From positions 310,001 to 374,000 of the forward strand of contig CAVQBD010000003.1 of assembly GCA_963710645.1 (NCBI GenBank): 64,000 nucleotides of DNA, given 5' to 3'. Positions 16,888 through 25,544 of the stretch are shown here, piece by piece (positions within the stretch are counted from its first letter, which is position 1; each line of letters starts with the position of its first letter). The notes below the pieces were generated by a model, which had not been told where the DNA came from, searched no databases, and worked only from the letters and a program-made list of their open reading frames with translations. Made by a program: the position numbers and the translations under genes. Origin of the DNA: FEB-10 sp963710645. GTDB taxonomy: Bacteria; Acidobacteriota; Thermoanaerobaculia; Thermoanaerobaculales; Sulfomarinibacteraceae.

Positions 16888-18299
16888 AGGTCCTGGTCAC
16901 CGGCGCCACGGGTTACATCGGCGGGCGGCTCGCGCCCCGCCTGGTCGAGGCAGGCCACGACGTCCGAGTCATGGTCCGTGATCCAGCCAGAATCGCCGCA
17001 CGACCCTGGGCGGATCGGGTCGAGGTTGTCGTGGGCGACGTGGAAAATCCGGACTCCCTCCGGGCCGCCGTGGCTGGAGTGGATGCCGCCTACTACCTGA
17101 TCCACCTCATGGACTCGGGCCGCGACTTCGTGGCCAGGGACCGAAAGGCCGCCAACGACTTCGTCGAGGCGGCACGCGGCATCGAGCGGGTCATCTACCT
17201 CGGCGGTTTGCTTCCCGACGCCGACAGGGTCTCGCCCCACCTCGCCAGTCGCGCGGAGGTGGGTCGGATCCTCCGGCAGCACCTGCCCACACTCGAGTTT
17301 CGCGCGGGCCCGGTCATCGGCTCGGGATCCGCCTCGTTCGAGATGGTCCGCTACCTCACCGAGAGGCTGCCGGCCATGATCGCGCCGCGGTGGATCCTCA
17401 ATGAGGTCCAGCCCATCGCCGTCCGAGACATCGTGGCCTACCTCATAGCCGCCCTGGACACCGGCGAGCCCGGGGTCTACAACGTCGGGACGGACCCTCT
17501 CACCTTCAAGGGAATGATGCAGGAGTTCGCCCGGGTCCGGGGTCTGCGCAGGCTGATCGTGCCGGTGCCGGTGCTGGCCCCGAAGCTGGCAGCCCTCTGG
17601 GTCGGCCTCGTCACGCCCATTCCGAATCGGCTCGCCGTTCCCCTGATCGAAGGGGTCGTCCACCCGGTGGTCGCCGACACCAGCAGAGCCAGGCGGGTCT
17701 ATCCGGCGATCGTACCAACACCATACGCCGAGGCGGTTCGTCGCGCGCTCTCCATGATCGAGGCGGACGCCGTGACAACAAGGTGGAGCGGAGCCCTCGG
17801 TTCCATGCCCGAACACGAACTCACGACGGAGAAGGGGCTGGTGCGGGAAACCCGCACCACCTGGACCGCGGCTACTCCGGAGGCGGTCTTCAAGGTCATT
17901 TCGTCGCTCGGGGGAGATCGCGGTTGGCTCTTCTGGAATTGGGCGTGGGCTCTGCGCGGTTTGCTCGACCGGCTGATCGGTGGCCCCGGTCTGCGCAGGG
18001 GGCGGCGGCACCCCACCGAGCTGATTCCAGGTGACGCGGTGGATTTTTGGCGTGTGGAGTCGGTGGATTCCCCACACCTCCTCCGCCTCCGTGCAGAAAT
18101 GAAGCTCCCGGGCAAGGCCTGGCTCCAGTGGGAGACTTTTCCCGAGCGCGGCGGCACACGGCTTGTCCAGACCGCGCTCTTCGCGCCGATCGGTCTTTCG
18201 GGGACCCTGTACTGGAATTCGCTGTATCCGATCCACAAGATCATGTTCTCGGGCATGGTGAACACATTCGCCCGTTCCGCTGAGAACGAGAGTGGGTGA
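16884..18299 (+). CDS. SDR-family NAD(P)-binding protein fused to DUF2867
   Basis: 471 residues. The N-terminal extended SDR/NmrA-type Rossmann domain has MKVLVTGATGYIGGRLAPRL and the usual GDVENPDSLRAAVAGVDAAYYLIH; the catalytic YxxxK is not evident. From about residue 320 comes a DUF2867/SRPBCC-like domain (TRTTWTAATPEAVFKVISSLGGDRGWLFWNW, YWNSLYPIHKIMF). This pairing is typical of light-regulated LitR/CarH clusters, where the substrate is unknown. Translation is coupled to the photolyase gene by a 4-bp overlap. Confidence 0.85.
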   Translation: MKVLVTGATGYIGGRLAPRLVEAGHDVRVMVRDPARIAARPWADRVEVVVGDVENPDSLRAAVAGVDAAYYLIHLMDSGRDFVARDRKAANDFVEAARGIERVIYLGGLLPDADRVSPHLASRAEVGRILRQHLPTLEFRAGPVIGSGSASFEMVRYLTERLPAMIAPRWILNEVQPIAVRDIVAYLIAALDTGEPGVYNVGTDPLTFKGMMQEFARVRGLRRLIVPVPVLAPKLAALWVGLVTPIPNRLAVPLIEGVVHPVVADTSRARRVYPAIVPTPYAEAVRRALSMIEADAVTTRWSGALGSMPEHELTTEKGLVRETRTTWTAATPEAVFKVISSLGGDRGWLFWNWAWALRGLLDRLIGGPGLRRGRRHPTELIPGDAVDFWRVESVDSPHLLRLRAEMKLPGKAWLQWETFPERGGTRLVQTALFAPIGLSGTLYWNSLYPIHKIMFSGMVNTFARSAENESG

Positions 18300-18783
18300 C
18301 CCGCTCTTCCTGCTGACCAGCAAGATCTGGCTCCCCCGGCCTGTGGAAGATCTTTTTCCCTTCTTTTCCGAGGCCCGAAACCTCGAGCGCATCACCCCGC
18401 CCTGGCTGCGGTTTTCTGTGCTCACCTCAGAACCTATCGTCATGGCTCAGGGCACGACCATCGACTACCGGTTGCGCTGGCACGGCCTTCCGATGGGGTG
18501 GAGGTCAGAAATCGCTCGATGGGACCCTCCCAGGTTTTTTGTCGACCGTCAGCTTCGGGGGCCCTTCCGTGAGTGGTACCACGAACATTTCTTCAGCTCG
18601 GTCAATGGCGGCACCGAGGTTGAGGATCGCGTACGGTACGCGGTGCCGTTCGGACGACTGATCCACCGTTTGGGCGTCGGTCGCGACGTCGAGGCCATCT
18701 TCAGATATCGCCAGCATCGAATGTGCGAAATTTTTGGGGGCAACTCCGACGACGGAGATCTTAGGGGTTCAATATATACCTAG
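18292..18783 (+). CDS. SRPBCC domain protein, second in cluster
   Basis: 163 residues from GTG 18292, overlapping the SDR stop. The sequence LTSKIWLPRPVEDLFPFFSEARNLERITPPWLRF is the characteristic N-terminus of the SulA/YfcH-associated SRPBCC family. FREWYHEHFF and DRVRYAVPFGRL follow. It probably binds a hydrophobic ligand. It is the third gene of the photolyase operon. Confidence 0.78.
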   Translation: MGDPLFLLTSKIWLPRPVEDLFPFFSEARNLERITPPWLRFSVLTSEPIVMAQGTTIDYRLRWHGLPMGWRSEIARWDPPRFFVDRQLRGPFREWYHEHFFSSVNGGTEVEDRVRYAVPFGRLIHRLGVGRDVEAIFRYRQHRMCEIFGGNSDDGDLRGSIYT

Positions 18784-18788
18784 ACATA
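18780..18788 (-). promoter_or_regulatory. Candidate CarH site (TATGTCTAG on the minus strand)
   Basis: Eight of nine bases match the photolyase-promoter motif. It lies at the end of the SRPBCC gene, in the AT-rich stretch upstream of the fasciclin gene. Confidence 0.35.
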
Positions 18789-18900
18789 ACTTAAAAATTT
18801 TCCACATTTTTATCCTTCTGACCTGAAATACCTCGTTAAAATTTGATGTTTGCCTTACCGAGGTCCAGAACAGGGACCAACTTGAATCGGGAGGTTCATC

Positions 18901-19396
18901 ATGAAGAAAGCTCTAGCGCTCGGAATCCTGCTCTCATTCGCGGCGTTGCCGGCAACGGCCGGAAGCTGCGGTTCGTCCAAGGCGACACAGGCCAACATCG
19001 TCCAGACGGCGGACTCCGCTGGGTCCTTTACGACCCTTTTGGCGGCCGCCCAGGCGGCTGGGCTCGCCGAGACCCTCTCGGGCGTCGGCCCCTACACCGT
19101 CTTTGCACCCACCGATGAGGCGTTTGCCAAGCTGCCCGAGGGAACCGTTGAGGCTCTGTTGGCAAACCCTGACCAACTTCGTGAGATCCTTCTGTACCAC
19201 GTCGTCCCCGGGCGCGTCCCGGCTTCTGAAGTCGTCGGTTTGGACAGAGCAACCACGGCCCAAGGATCCGATGTGGCCATCACAGTCGCGGACAACAGTC
19301 GTGCTCATCAACAACGCCCGCGTCATTTCCACCGACATCGAGGCTTCGAACGGCATCATCCATGTCATCGACACCGTAATCCTACCCACCAGCTGA
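18901..19396 (+). CDS. Secreted fasciclin-domain protein, with one frameshift near 19295
   Basis: ATG 18901 follows GGGAGG. A signal peptide (KKALALGILLSFAALPATAG) leads into one FAS1 domain with both conserved boxes: YTVFAPTDEAFAKLP and, in another frame, VVLINNARVISTDIEASNG-IIHVIDTVILP. The first frame leaves the family pattern after ITVADN at about 19295; the +1 frame continues to a stop at 19396. Restored length is about 165 aa, normal for a single-FAS1 secreted protein. FAS1 proteins mediate adhesion; light control is suggested by the neighbouring site. Confidence 0.85.
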
Positions 19397-19427
19397 GAAC
19401 ATCCCCTCCTCCCTCTGCGTGGGTAAT

Positions 19428-19455
19428 CCCGCCGGTTCGCCGGCGGGTTTTTTTT
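19428..19455 (+). terminator. Rho-independent terminator after the fasciclin gene
   Basis: CCCGCCGG-TTCG-CCGGCGGG, perfect 8-bp stem with a tetraloop, followed by eight T. Confidence 0.95.
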
Positions 19456-19678
19456 AAAGGCCGGCGAGACAATTCCGAAATCACCGCCCAATGGCCCGAA
19501 CTAGAACAACCGGAACGACTTCCTGTATCAAAAAGCACCACCGGTGGGACTCACTATCGTCCGAGGTTGGTATGAGAATTGCCATAGAGGAATTCGGAAT
19601 CATGACTGCCACCGGCTCCACACAGCGCTCGAACAGGGGATTTCGAGGGGACTCGCCCTCGAGACCCGGAGGTGACAG

Positions 19679-21868
19679 GTGAAAATACTCACCTACTCCG
19701 GCGAGGTGAAGACCCTGGATCGACTCCGCCAACTCCCAACGTTTGAATCGTCTGATGTGTATGTCTGCAGTGAATTTACCGAGGCCCTCGAGACCTTTGG
19801 CGGCGAGCGCTATCGGCTGGTGATCATCGAGGCCGCGGACACCGAATCGGAGGGTTTATCGCTCTGCCGAAAGCTCAGGGCGCAGGCTACCAAGGACCAG
19901 TGCGTCATTGTCATGATCGCTCCCGACGACGATCCTGTGCTCCATCGCCTGTCTCTCCAGGCGGGGGCCGATGACGTCGTCGACGGGCGGGGCGACGACG
20001 CACAACTGGACATCCGGTTGGCTTCAGCACTCCGCCGCGCCATACGGCTCGACCGGACAGCCAGCGCTCAAAGGGCCACATTGTCGATTCAGCGAGCCAT
20101 GGACAAAATGCAGCTCGGGGTCACCATCACCGATCTCGAGGGACGCATCCTGTACATCAACGACGCCGACGCCACCTTGCACGGCTACACCCGTGAGGAA
20201 CTTCTCGGCGAATCGGTTCGGATTTTCTGTCCCCAGGGCAACTGGACCCAGATCGATCCTTCCAACGCCCGCAACATGAAGAGCTGGCGTCGGGAATCAG
20301 TGAACGTCCACAAGGACGGTACGCGATTTGCGGTTCAGCTCCTGTCCGATGTCGTGGTGGACACCGAAGGTCATCCTGTGGCGGTCGTCACCGTGTGTGA
20401 GGACATCACCGAGCGCAAGAAGATGGAAGCCGAGCTCGGAAGCACCCACGACGACCTGACCTCTCGCATCAAGGAGCGAACAACCGAACTCCTCGAGGCC
20501 AACATTCGGCTCCAACATGAAATCTTGGAGCGCCGCAAGGTGGAGCGCCAGCTGCTGTACGAGGCCCTCCACGACAGCCTCACCGATCTGCCGAACAGAG
20601 CGCTGTTCTTCGACCGGCTATCACGAGTGATCGCGGGGTCCGGCCGGCACCCCGAGCACCTCTTTGCGGTGCTCTACCTGGACCTGGACCAGTACAAGGT
20701 GGTCACCGAAAGTTTGGGGCACGATGGCGGAGACAAATTGCTGGTCCAGACCGCACACCGGCTGCGCAACTCCGTTCGTCCGGAGGACACCATCGGTTGT
20801 GCCGGCGGCGACGAATTCCTAGTGTTGGTGGAGGACCTCAAGGACGCAAACGACGTGACCCGAGTGGCCCGACGCATCCAGGAGGCCCTGTCCGCACCCA
20901 TGGAGATCTCCGGTCAGACCATCTTCGTCACCGCCAGCATCGGCATCGCGCTGTCGTCCACCGGCTACGAACGACCGGAGGATATGATCCGCGACTCCCA
21001 GATCGCCATGTTCAGGGCCCAGGCGGGGACCGGCGGCGGCCACGTGATCTTTGACCGTGAGATGCACGATCTGGCGCTGTCACGGATGAAGCTCGAAATG
21101 GACCTCCGTCAGGCCCTGGATCGGCAGGAGTTCAACGTCCACTATCAGCCCATCGTCGACCTTGTGGATGGCCAGATCGAGGGATTCGAGGCCCTCGCAC
21201 GGTGGTCCTCCAACGGAAATCCCGTCCCACCGTACGAGTTCATCCCGCTGGCCGAGGAAATCGGTACCATCTTTGACCTCGAGGAACAGATCCTGCGACG
21301 GGTCTGTCTCGACGTCAAACGGTGGCGGGCGGCCTATGGCGACACCGCGCCGTATGTGAGCGTCAATTTGTCAGGCAAGGAACTCTCCAACGCGAAGTTT
21401 CCAGAGCACGTGCGGCGAATCCTGGCCGAGAACGAGGTCAACCCGCAGTGGCTGCGCTTCGAGGTCACCGAAAGCTCCATCGCTGAGAACCCGCTAGTGG
21501 CGGCGGAGGTGCTCTCCGAACTCAAGAACCTCGGGGTCCGGGTCTACATCGACGACTTCGGCACGGGCTACTCGTCACTGAGTTCCCTCCACTCGTTCCC
21601 CATCGACACCTTGAAGATTGATCAGAGCTTCATCAGCGGCGACAGTCAGAAGGCGGGCGGATGGGAAATCGTCCGGGTCATCATCGGCCTCGCCCGCGCC
21701 CTCGGACTCGAGGTCATCGCCGAGGGAATCGAGACCTCCGAACAGCTTGACGCCATAAGGGACCTGGGTTGTCAATACGGCCAGGGCTACCTTTTCTCCC
21801 GCCCGATGCCGTGCACCGAAGCCGAGCAGTACCTCACCCAGGAAAAGAACAAGTTCGAGGTTGCCTAG
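19679..21868 (+). CDS. Diguanylate cyclase/phosphodiesterase with REC-like and PAS domains
   Basis: 729 residues from GTG 19679 behind GGAGG. Order: a receiver-like domain (1-125) in which the phospho-acceptor aspartate position reads Glu (LVIIEAAD), so it is probably not phosphorylated; a PAS domain (about 135-250; GVTITDLEGRILYIND, HGYTREELLGES); a coiled segment; GGDEF (intact CAGGDEFLVL); and EAL (FEALARW, DDFGTGYSSLSSL intact). It could make or break cyclic di-GMP. No membrane segment is present, so it is cytosolic. It is monocistronic. Confidence 0.92.
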   Translation: MKILTYSGEVKTLDRLRQLPTFESSDVYVCSEFTEALETFGGERYRLVIIEAADTESEGLSLCRKLRAQATKDQCVIVMIAPDDDPVLHRLSLQAGADDVVDGRGDDAQLDIRLASALRRAIRLDRTASAQRATLSIQRAMDKMQLGVTITDLEGRILYINDADATLHGYTREELLGESVRIFCPQGNWTQIDPSNARNMKSWRRESVNVHKDGTRFAVQLLSDVVVDTEGHPVAVVTVCEDITERKKMEAELGSTHDDLTSRIKERTTELLEANIRLQHEILERRKVERQLLYEALHDSLTDLPNRALFFDRLSRVIAGSGRHPEHLFAVLYLDLDQYKVVTESLGHDGGDKLLVQTAHRLRNSVRPEDTIGCAGGDEFLVLVEDLKDANDVTRVARRIQEALSAPMEISGQTIFVTASIGIALSSTGYERPEDMIRDSQIAMFRAQAGTGGGHVIFDREMHDLALSRMKLEMDLRQALDRQEFNVHYQPIVDLVDGQIEGFEALARWSSNGNPVPPYEFIPLAEEIGTIFDLEEQILRRVCLDVKRWRAAYGDTAPYVSVNLSGKELSNAKFPEHVRRILAENEVNPQWLRFEVTESSIAENPLVAAEVLSELKNLGVRVYIDDFGTGYSSLSSLHSFPIDTLKIDQSFISGDSQKAGGWEIVRVIIGLARALGLEVIAEGIETSEQLDAIRDLGCQYGQGYLFSRPMPCTEAEQYLTQEKNKFEVA

Positions 21869-21879
21869 CCCCCACCCGC

Positions 21880-22000
21880 CCGGTTGAAAGTCAAAAGTCA
21901 AAGGTCAAAAGTCAAAGGTCGATGTCACTCTCGCCCTCATACTCCAGAGTCTGTTGGGTGGGAGGGGACATGCGACATTAGACTTTCGACGTCAGACTTG
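21880..22000. repeat. Word-repeat element, AAAAGTC/AAAGGTC
   Basis: Four near-tandem AAA(A/G)GTC words (about 21888-21915), with GACTTTCGACGTCAGACTT downstream giving imperfect complementarity. It lies between convergent genes. Confidence 0.5.
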
Positions 22001-22652
22001 CTCCGCGCCAGCGCCATTCCTGCCACGGTTTGAGGCCAAAGAGAGCTTCGCCCAGGAACATCCCGGCCTCCATCCCCAGCAACATGCCGATCACCATGGC
22101 GACGTGGTGTCCCACCGTGGGGGCGCCGGCGAGCCTTCCAAGCGCAGACCCGAACCAACCGCCGAACCAAATCATGCCGATCACCATCGCTGCGTTACCG
22201 ATGAGGTGGGTCGAAACCCAACGTTTCCAGCCGGATCGAGCCAATTCGGCGCATCGAGTCCAGGCGAGCGAAGCAGGGATGGCCGCCATCAACATGAGTC
22301 CGGTCATCCAGGTGAAGACGGCCGACCACTGCGAAGTGGCATGGTGATGCCCATGGCCTGAGTGCATCGCACCGGCGGCCGCAGCCTGCAGCCGATGGTC
22401 CACAGCCATGCCGATAAGCATTCCCAGACCGCCAACAGCCAACATCACCAGCAGCATGTCCACTCGGTGGTTGAGTCCCATACGGACCCTCCAGGTCGCG
22501 CCAACGGCGACTGCCAGCGCGACGGCCACCGCAATCACCTGAATCCCTGGCCTGAGCCCGAGTCCATCCATCCACACCAGACCGATGCCCTGAAGGACCA
22601 CTGCCGCGGCGAGGATCCAGGCCACCACATTGTCCTTCGAAGATCCACTCAC
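21978..22652 (-). CDS. Multi-spanning membrane protein with His-rich loop, cco-linked
   Basis: 224 residues from GTG 22652, overlapping the ccoI stop by GTGA. About six hydrophobic segments are visible. Between the third and fourth lies a histidine cluster (MHSGHGHHHATSQWS), and later membrane segments are rich in Met and His (HLIGNAAMVIGMIW, HHVAMVIGMLLGMEAGM). These residues suit soft-metal handling. Its place at the end of a cbb3 oxidase operon after the copper ATPase suggests a role in copper supply or oxidase assembly. I do not recognise a named family. Confidence 0.6.
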   Translation of the reverse strand: MSGSSKDNVVAWILAAAVVLQGIGLVWMDGLGLRPGIQVIAVAVALAVAVGATWRVRMGLNHRVDMLLVMLAVGGLGMLIGMAVDHRLQAAAAGAMHSGHGHHHATSQWSAVFTWMTGLMLMAAIPASLAWTRCAELARSGWKRWVSTHLIGNAAMVIGMIWFGGWFGSALGRLAGAPTVGHHVAMVIGMLLGMEAGMFLGEALFGLKPWQEWRWRGASLTSKV

Positions 22653-24724
22653 GAGGTCACCTCTCCCAATCGTTCGCCGGTCGTCCCGGCGGTGGCGGCC
22701 TCCGCCAGGGCCCGTACCTCGGCCTCGCCCTGATCCTGTTGGAGCCCACCGGTCGCCCTCCAAATCACCGCAACACTAGAACACGTCATGAGCAGGGCCG
22801 CCGCCACCGGGTGAAGCAGCCCGGCCATTGCCAGGGTGATGCCCACTGTGTTGTAGGCGGCAGCCAGCAGCAGATTGCTGCGGATCGTCCGAACGGTGGA
22901 CCGGCTGAGTTCCAGGGCCCATGGAATGGACCGAAGATCTTCACCGTGCCAGACCACGTCCGCCACCTCCGACGCGAGGTCGGAGCCGCCATCCACCGCG
23001 ATGCTCACGTCAGCTGCTGCCATGGCGGCCGCGTCGTTGAGTCCGTCTCCCACGAACAGAACACGGACACCTTTGGCCTGCAAGTCCTCCACTCGAGCCA
23101 GCTTGTCCTCCGGGCCCAACCCGGCCACGACCTCGTCAGCACCGGTGAGCCGCGCCCGCGCCGCGGAATCTCCGGTGAGCACGAGGGTATGAAAGCCGTC
23201 CCGTTGCAGCGTCTCCAGTGCCTTTGGCCAGCTCGATCGGAGGCTCTCGTCGACCAGCGCCGCGGCCACCGGCTGATCGTCGATCAGCACGGCTATCTCG
23301 CGCGCCGTGGGGGCGACCGCCAGCCGTGTCTGGAGCCGGGACCACGAAGGGTCGTCGTCCAACTCCAATCTATCCCCGGCGCCGATGACCAGAATGTGGC
23401 ACCCGCCGTCATCGCCCGTCCGGTGCACCACCGCGCGAACCCCGATGCCCGGCAACGCCTCCAACTCGGCCACCACCCACCCTTCATCCTCGCCCGATCC
23501 GAGACCCGAAAAGGCCGCTGACACGGGATGACGGCTGACACCTTGCACCGACTCGATCAATCCAAGCAACTCCCCGCGGTTCAGGCCCTCCAGAGGAGTT
23601 ACAACAAAGTCCACAAGCCGCGTCCGTGGCTCGGTGAGGGTGCCTGTCTTGTCGAAGACCACGACCTTCACAACCGCGAGGGCCTCCACCGCATCAGCAC
23701 CCGCCACCGCGAGGCCGCGGCTCGCCAACCGGGCCACCGCCACCCACAGGGCCAACGGCGTCGCCAGGCCAAGGGCACAGGGGCAGGCCACCAGCAGCAC
23801 CGCCATGGCGTTGAACAGGCCGGCCGCCCACCCCTCCAGCCAGGTCCACCCAACAAAGGTCAAGGCCGCGAGGGTCAGGACCACCGGCAGAAAACGAGCA
23901 ACCAGTCTGTCCGCCTGGGCTTGGAGGGTCGACGGCACCGACCGCGCCGTATCCACCGCGTCCAGAATCCGGTCGATGCGCCGCTCGCGACCTTTGGCAG
24001 TGGTTCGAAGGGTGAGTCCGGAATCCACGCAGTGGGTGCCAGCCCACACCCGGTCGCCGGGACGTTTGACCGCCACGAAGGGTTCCCCGGTGAGCTCGGC
24101 TTCTCGAACGAAGGCCTCGCCAGCAACCACAACGCCGTCGGCCGAAACCATCTGACCGGGCGGCACGAAGACGCGGCTGCCCACACCCACCTCGGACAGG
24201 GGCGTTAAGACGAATCTGCCGTCCTCGTCCAGAACCAACGCCCTTCCCAGGTCGGGCGCCCAGTCCACTGCGGCGCGGAGGGCGCGCTCCTCCACCTGCC
24301 CGGTGAGCTGCTGACCGAAGAGATAGACCACCAGCATGATGGTGACGATCTCGAAATAGCTGTCGCCTTTCCCGGTGATCGCCGCCGTCAGCGAGCCCAC
24401 CATGGCCCCCACGATGCCGGTGAGAAACATCGCTTCGATGGTGATCCGTCGTTCTTCAAACGCCCTGGCCGCATTCTTGGCCAGCGGCCAACCGAGGATC
24501 GCCAGACTTGCAACCGCCAGCGCGAAGAGGATGCCGTGGACCATCCGTTGCTCATCCTGACTGGCATTCGAGGTGTTGATGGCCAGACTGAGGGTCATGC
24601 TGTTGGCGGCGATCAACAGACCGATGCCCACCCGCCACCAAACCGCCAGGTTGAACTCCCGGGGACCACACTCACACACAGGCCCGGCCGCTTCCGCCGC
24701 GTGGGTCACCGGCGAAGGCTCCAC
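22649..24724 (-). CDS. ccoI: Copper-type P1B ATPase for cbb3 oxidase assembly (CcoI/FixI-like)
   Basis: 691 residues. Paired N-terminal membrane helices, actuator motif LTGEP (TGES in most relatives), the metal-site helix ACPCALGLATP with the CPC motif, phosphorylation site DKTGTLTEP, nucleotide-binding HP (SRHPVSAAF) and hinge GDGLNDAAAM are all present. There is no N-terminal CxxC metal domain, only CECG near residue 17. It should export or load copper at the inner membrane for the oxidase encoded just upstream. The start is GTG 24724 or GTG 24709, which sits better behind GGAG. Confidence 0.9.
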   Translation of the reverse strand: MEPSPVTHAAEAAGPVCECGPREFNLAVWWRVGIGLLIAANSMTLSLAINTSNASQDEQRMVHGILFALAVASLAILGWPLAKNAARAFEERRITIEAMFLTGIVGAMVGSLTAAITGKGDSYFEIVTIMLVVYLFGQQLTGQVEERALRAAVDWAPDLGRALVLDEDGRFVLTPLSEVGVGSRVFVPPGQMVSADGVVVAGEAFVREAELTGEPFVAVKRPGDRVWAGTHCVDSGLTLRTTAKGRERRIDRILDAVDTARSVPSTLQAQADRLVARFLPVVLTLAALTFVGWTWLEGWAAGLFNAMAVLLVACPCALGLATPLALWVAVARLASRGLAVAGADAVEALAVVKVVVFDKTGTLTEPRTRLVDFVVTPLEGLNRGELLGLIESVQGVSRHPVSAAFSGLGSGEDEGWVVAELEALPGIGVRAVVHRTGDDGGCHILVIGAGDRLELDDDPSWSRLQTRLAVAPTAREIAVLIDDQPVAAALVDESLRSSWPKALETLQRDGFHTLVLTGDSAARARLTGADEVVAGLGPEDKLARVEDLQAKGVRVLFVGDGLNDAAAMAAADVSIAVDGGSDLASEVADVVWHGEDLRSIPWALELSRSTVRTIRSNLLLAAAYNTVGITLAMAGLLHPVAAALLMTCSSVAVIWRATGGLQQDQGEAEVRALAEAATAGTTGERLGEVTS

Positions 24725-24838
24725 CGTCGAAGGTCGAAGGTCGAAGGTCTGATCGTCATTGATCGGGGGTGGACTCGAGGTTCGCAGCCGACGCCGATGG
24801 TACGGGACTTTCGACCTTCGACGTTTGACTTTCGACTG
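24725..24838. repeat. Word-repeat hairpin, TCGAAGG/CCTTCGA
   Basis: Three tandem TCGAAGG words (24727-24749) pair with GACTTTCGACCTTCGACG on the right (24806-24823); 12 bases are exactly complementary. The right arm forms part of the coding end of ccoP. Confidence 0.6.
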
Positions 24839-25544
24839 TCATGTCCCCAGGATCCGGTTCAATCACCGGGGGCACGAAGGCCGCCTCGAAGAGCTCGAGT
24901 TCCGCGACCTTCCACGGCGAGCTGCGGTCTGCGGTCTGGGCGCGAGCGGCGGCGACAAAGCCAGGCTCGATGGGTCCGCTCTGATTTCCCCACGACCCTC
25001 TGACAAACGTCAGGACGGCGGCCAGCTGTTCGTCGGTGAGGTGGCTCCACTTGGGCATGACCTGGTTGTAAGACTGCCCCTGGACTTCCACCGGCCCTTC
25101 CAGACCGTGCAGAACAATCGCAGTCATCGCGGCCGGCCGCTCCCGGACCCACTCCGAGCCGTCCAAAGGCGGATAGTTTCCCGGCACACCGAGGCCGTCC
25201 TGCTGATGGCAGGCCAGGCAGTTGTTGTACACCCGCTTGCCCAACACCATGGGGTCGAGACGGGCGACCTCGGCCACCTGGCTTTGTCCCGCGCCGCTCT
25301 GCCAACCCTTTTCGTCATAGACATCGGGTCTGAAACCGCCGCTGTACATCCCCAGGTACCAGCCGGCACATCCCATGATGGCAAGACACAGAAAAACCAG
25401 CCAGGTTGGTGGCGGCTCGAATCCGTCACGCGGCTCGGCCATCTCGCGATAGATGGGCTCGTGCATGTCCACCACTGGTGTTCCCTCGGCCGGTCCATCG
25501 CTCGCCCGCTCCCTGCGGCTGAGGATTTCGTCATCGCCGCTCAT
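24756..25544 (-). CDS. ccoP: cbb3 oxidase c-type cytochrome subunit, CcoP-like with one heme
   Basis: 262 residues from ATG 25544, which has GGAGG upstream and overlaps the ccoO stop. One membrane helix (WLVFLCLAIMGCAGWYLGMYS) anchors a periplasmic cytochrome c domain with CLACH and a later Met ligand in VMPKWSHLTDEQ. Canonical CcoP has two hemes; only one CxxCH is present. The C-terminal 30 residues (VESQTSKVESPVPSAS) are low-complexity and encoded by the word-repeat arm. It carries electrons to CcoO/CcoN. Confidence 0.85.
   Translation of the reverse strand: MSGDDEILSRRERASDGPAEGTPVVDMHEPIYREMAEPRDGFEPPPTWLVFLCLAIMGCAGWYLGMYSGGFRPDVYDEKGWQSGAGQSQVAEVARLDPMVLGKRVYNNCLACHQQDGLGVPGNYPPLDGSEWVRERPAAMTAIVLHGLEGPVEVQGQSYNQVMPKWSHLTDEQLAAVLTFVRGSWGNQSGPIEPGFVAAARAQTADRSSPWKVAELELFEAAFVPPVIEPDPGDMTVESQTSKVESPVPSASAANLESTPDQ

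Noticed and set aside
16623..18443. 606-codon open frame on the minus strand
   Set aside because: It lies opposite the photolyase end and the SDR gene, which have clear motifs. Its sequence is low-complexity and arginine/proline/glycine-rich, as expected of an antisense shadow in GC-rich DNA.
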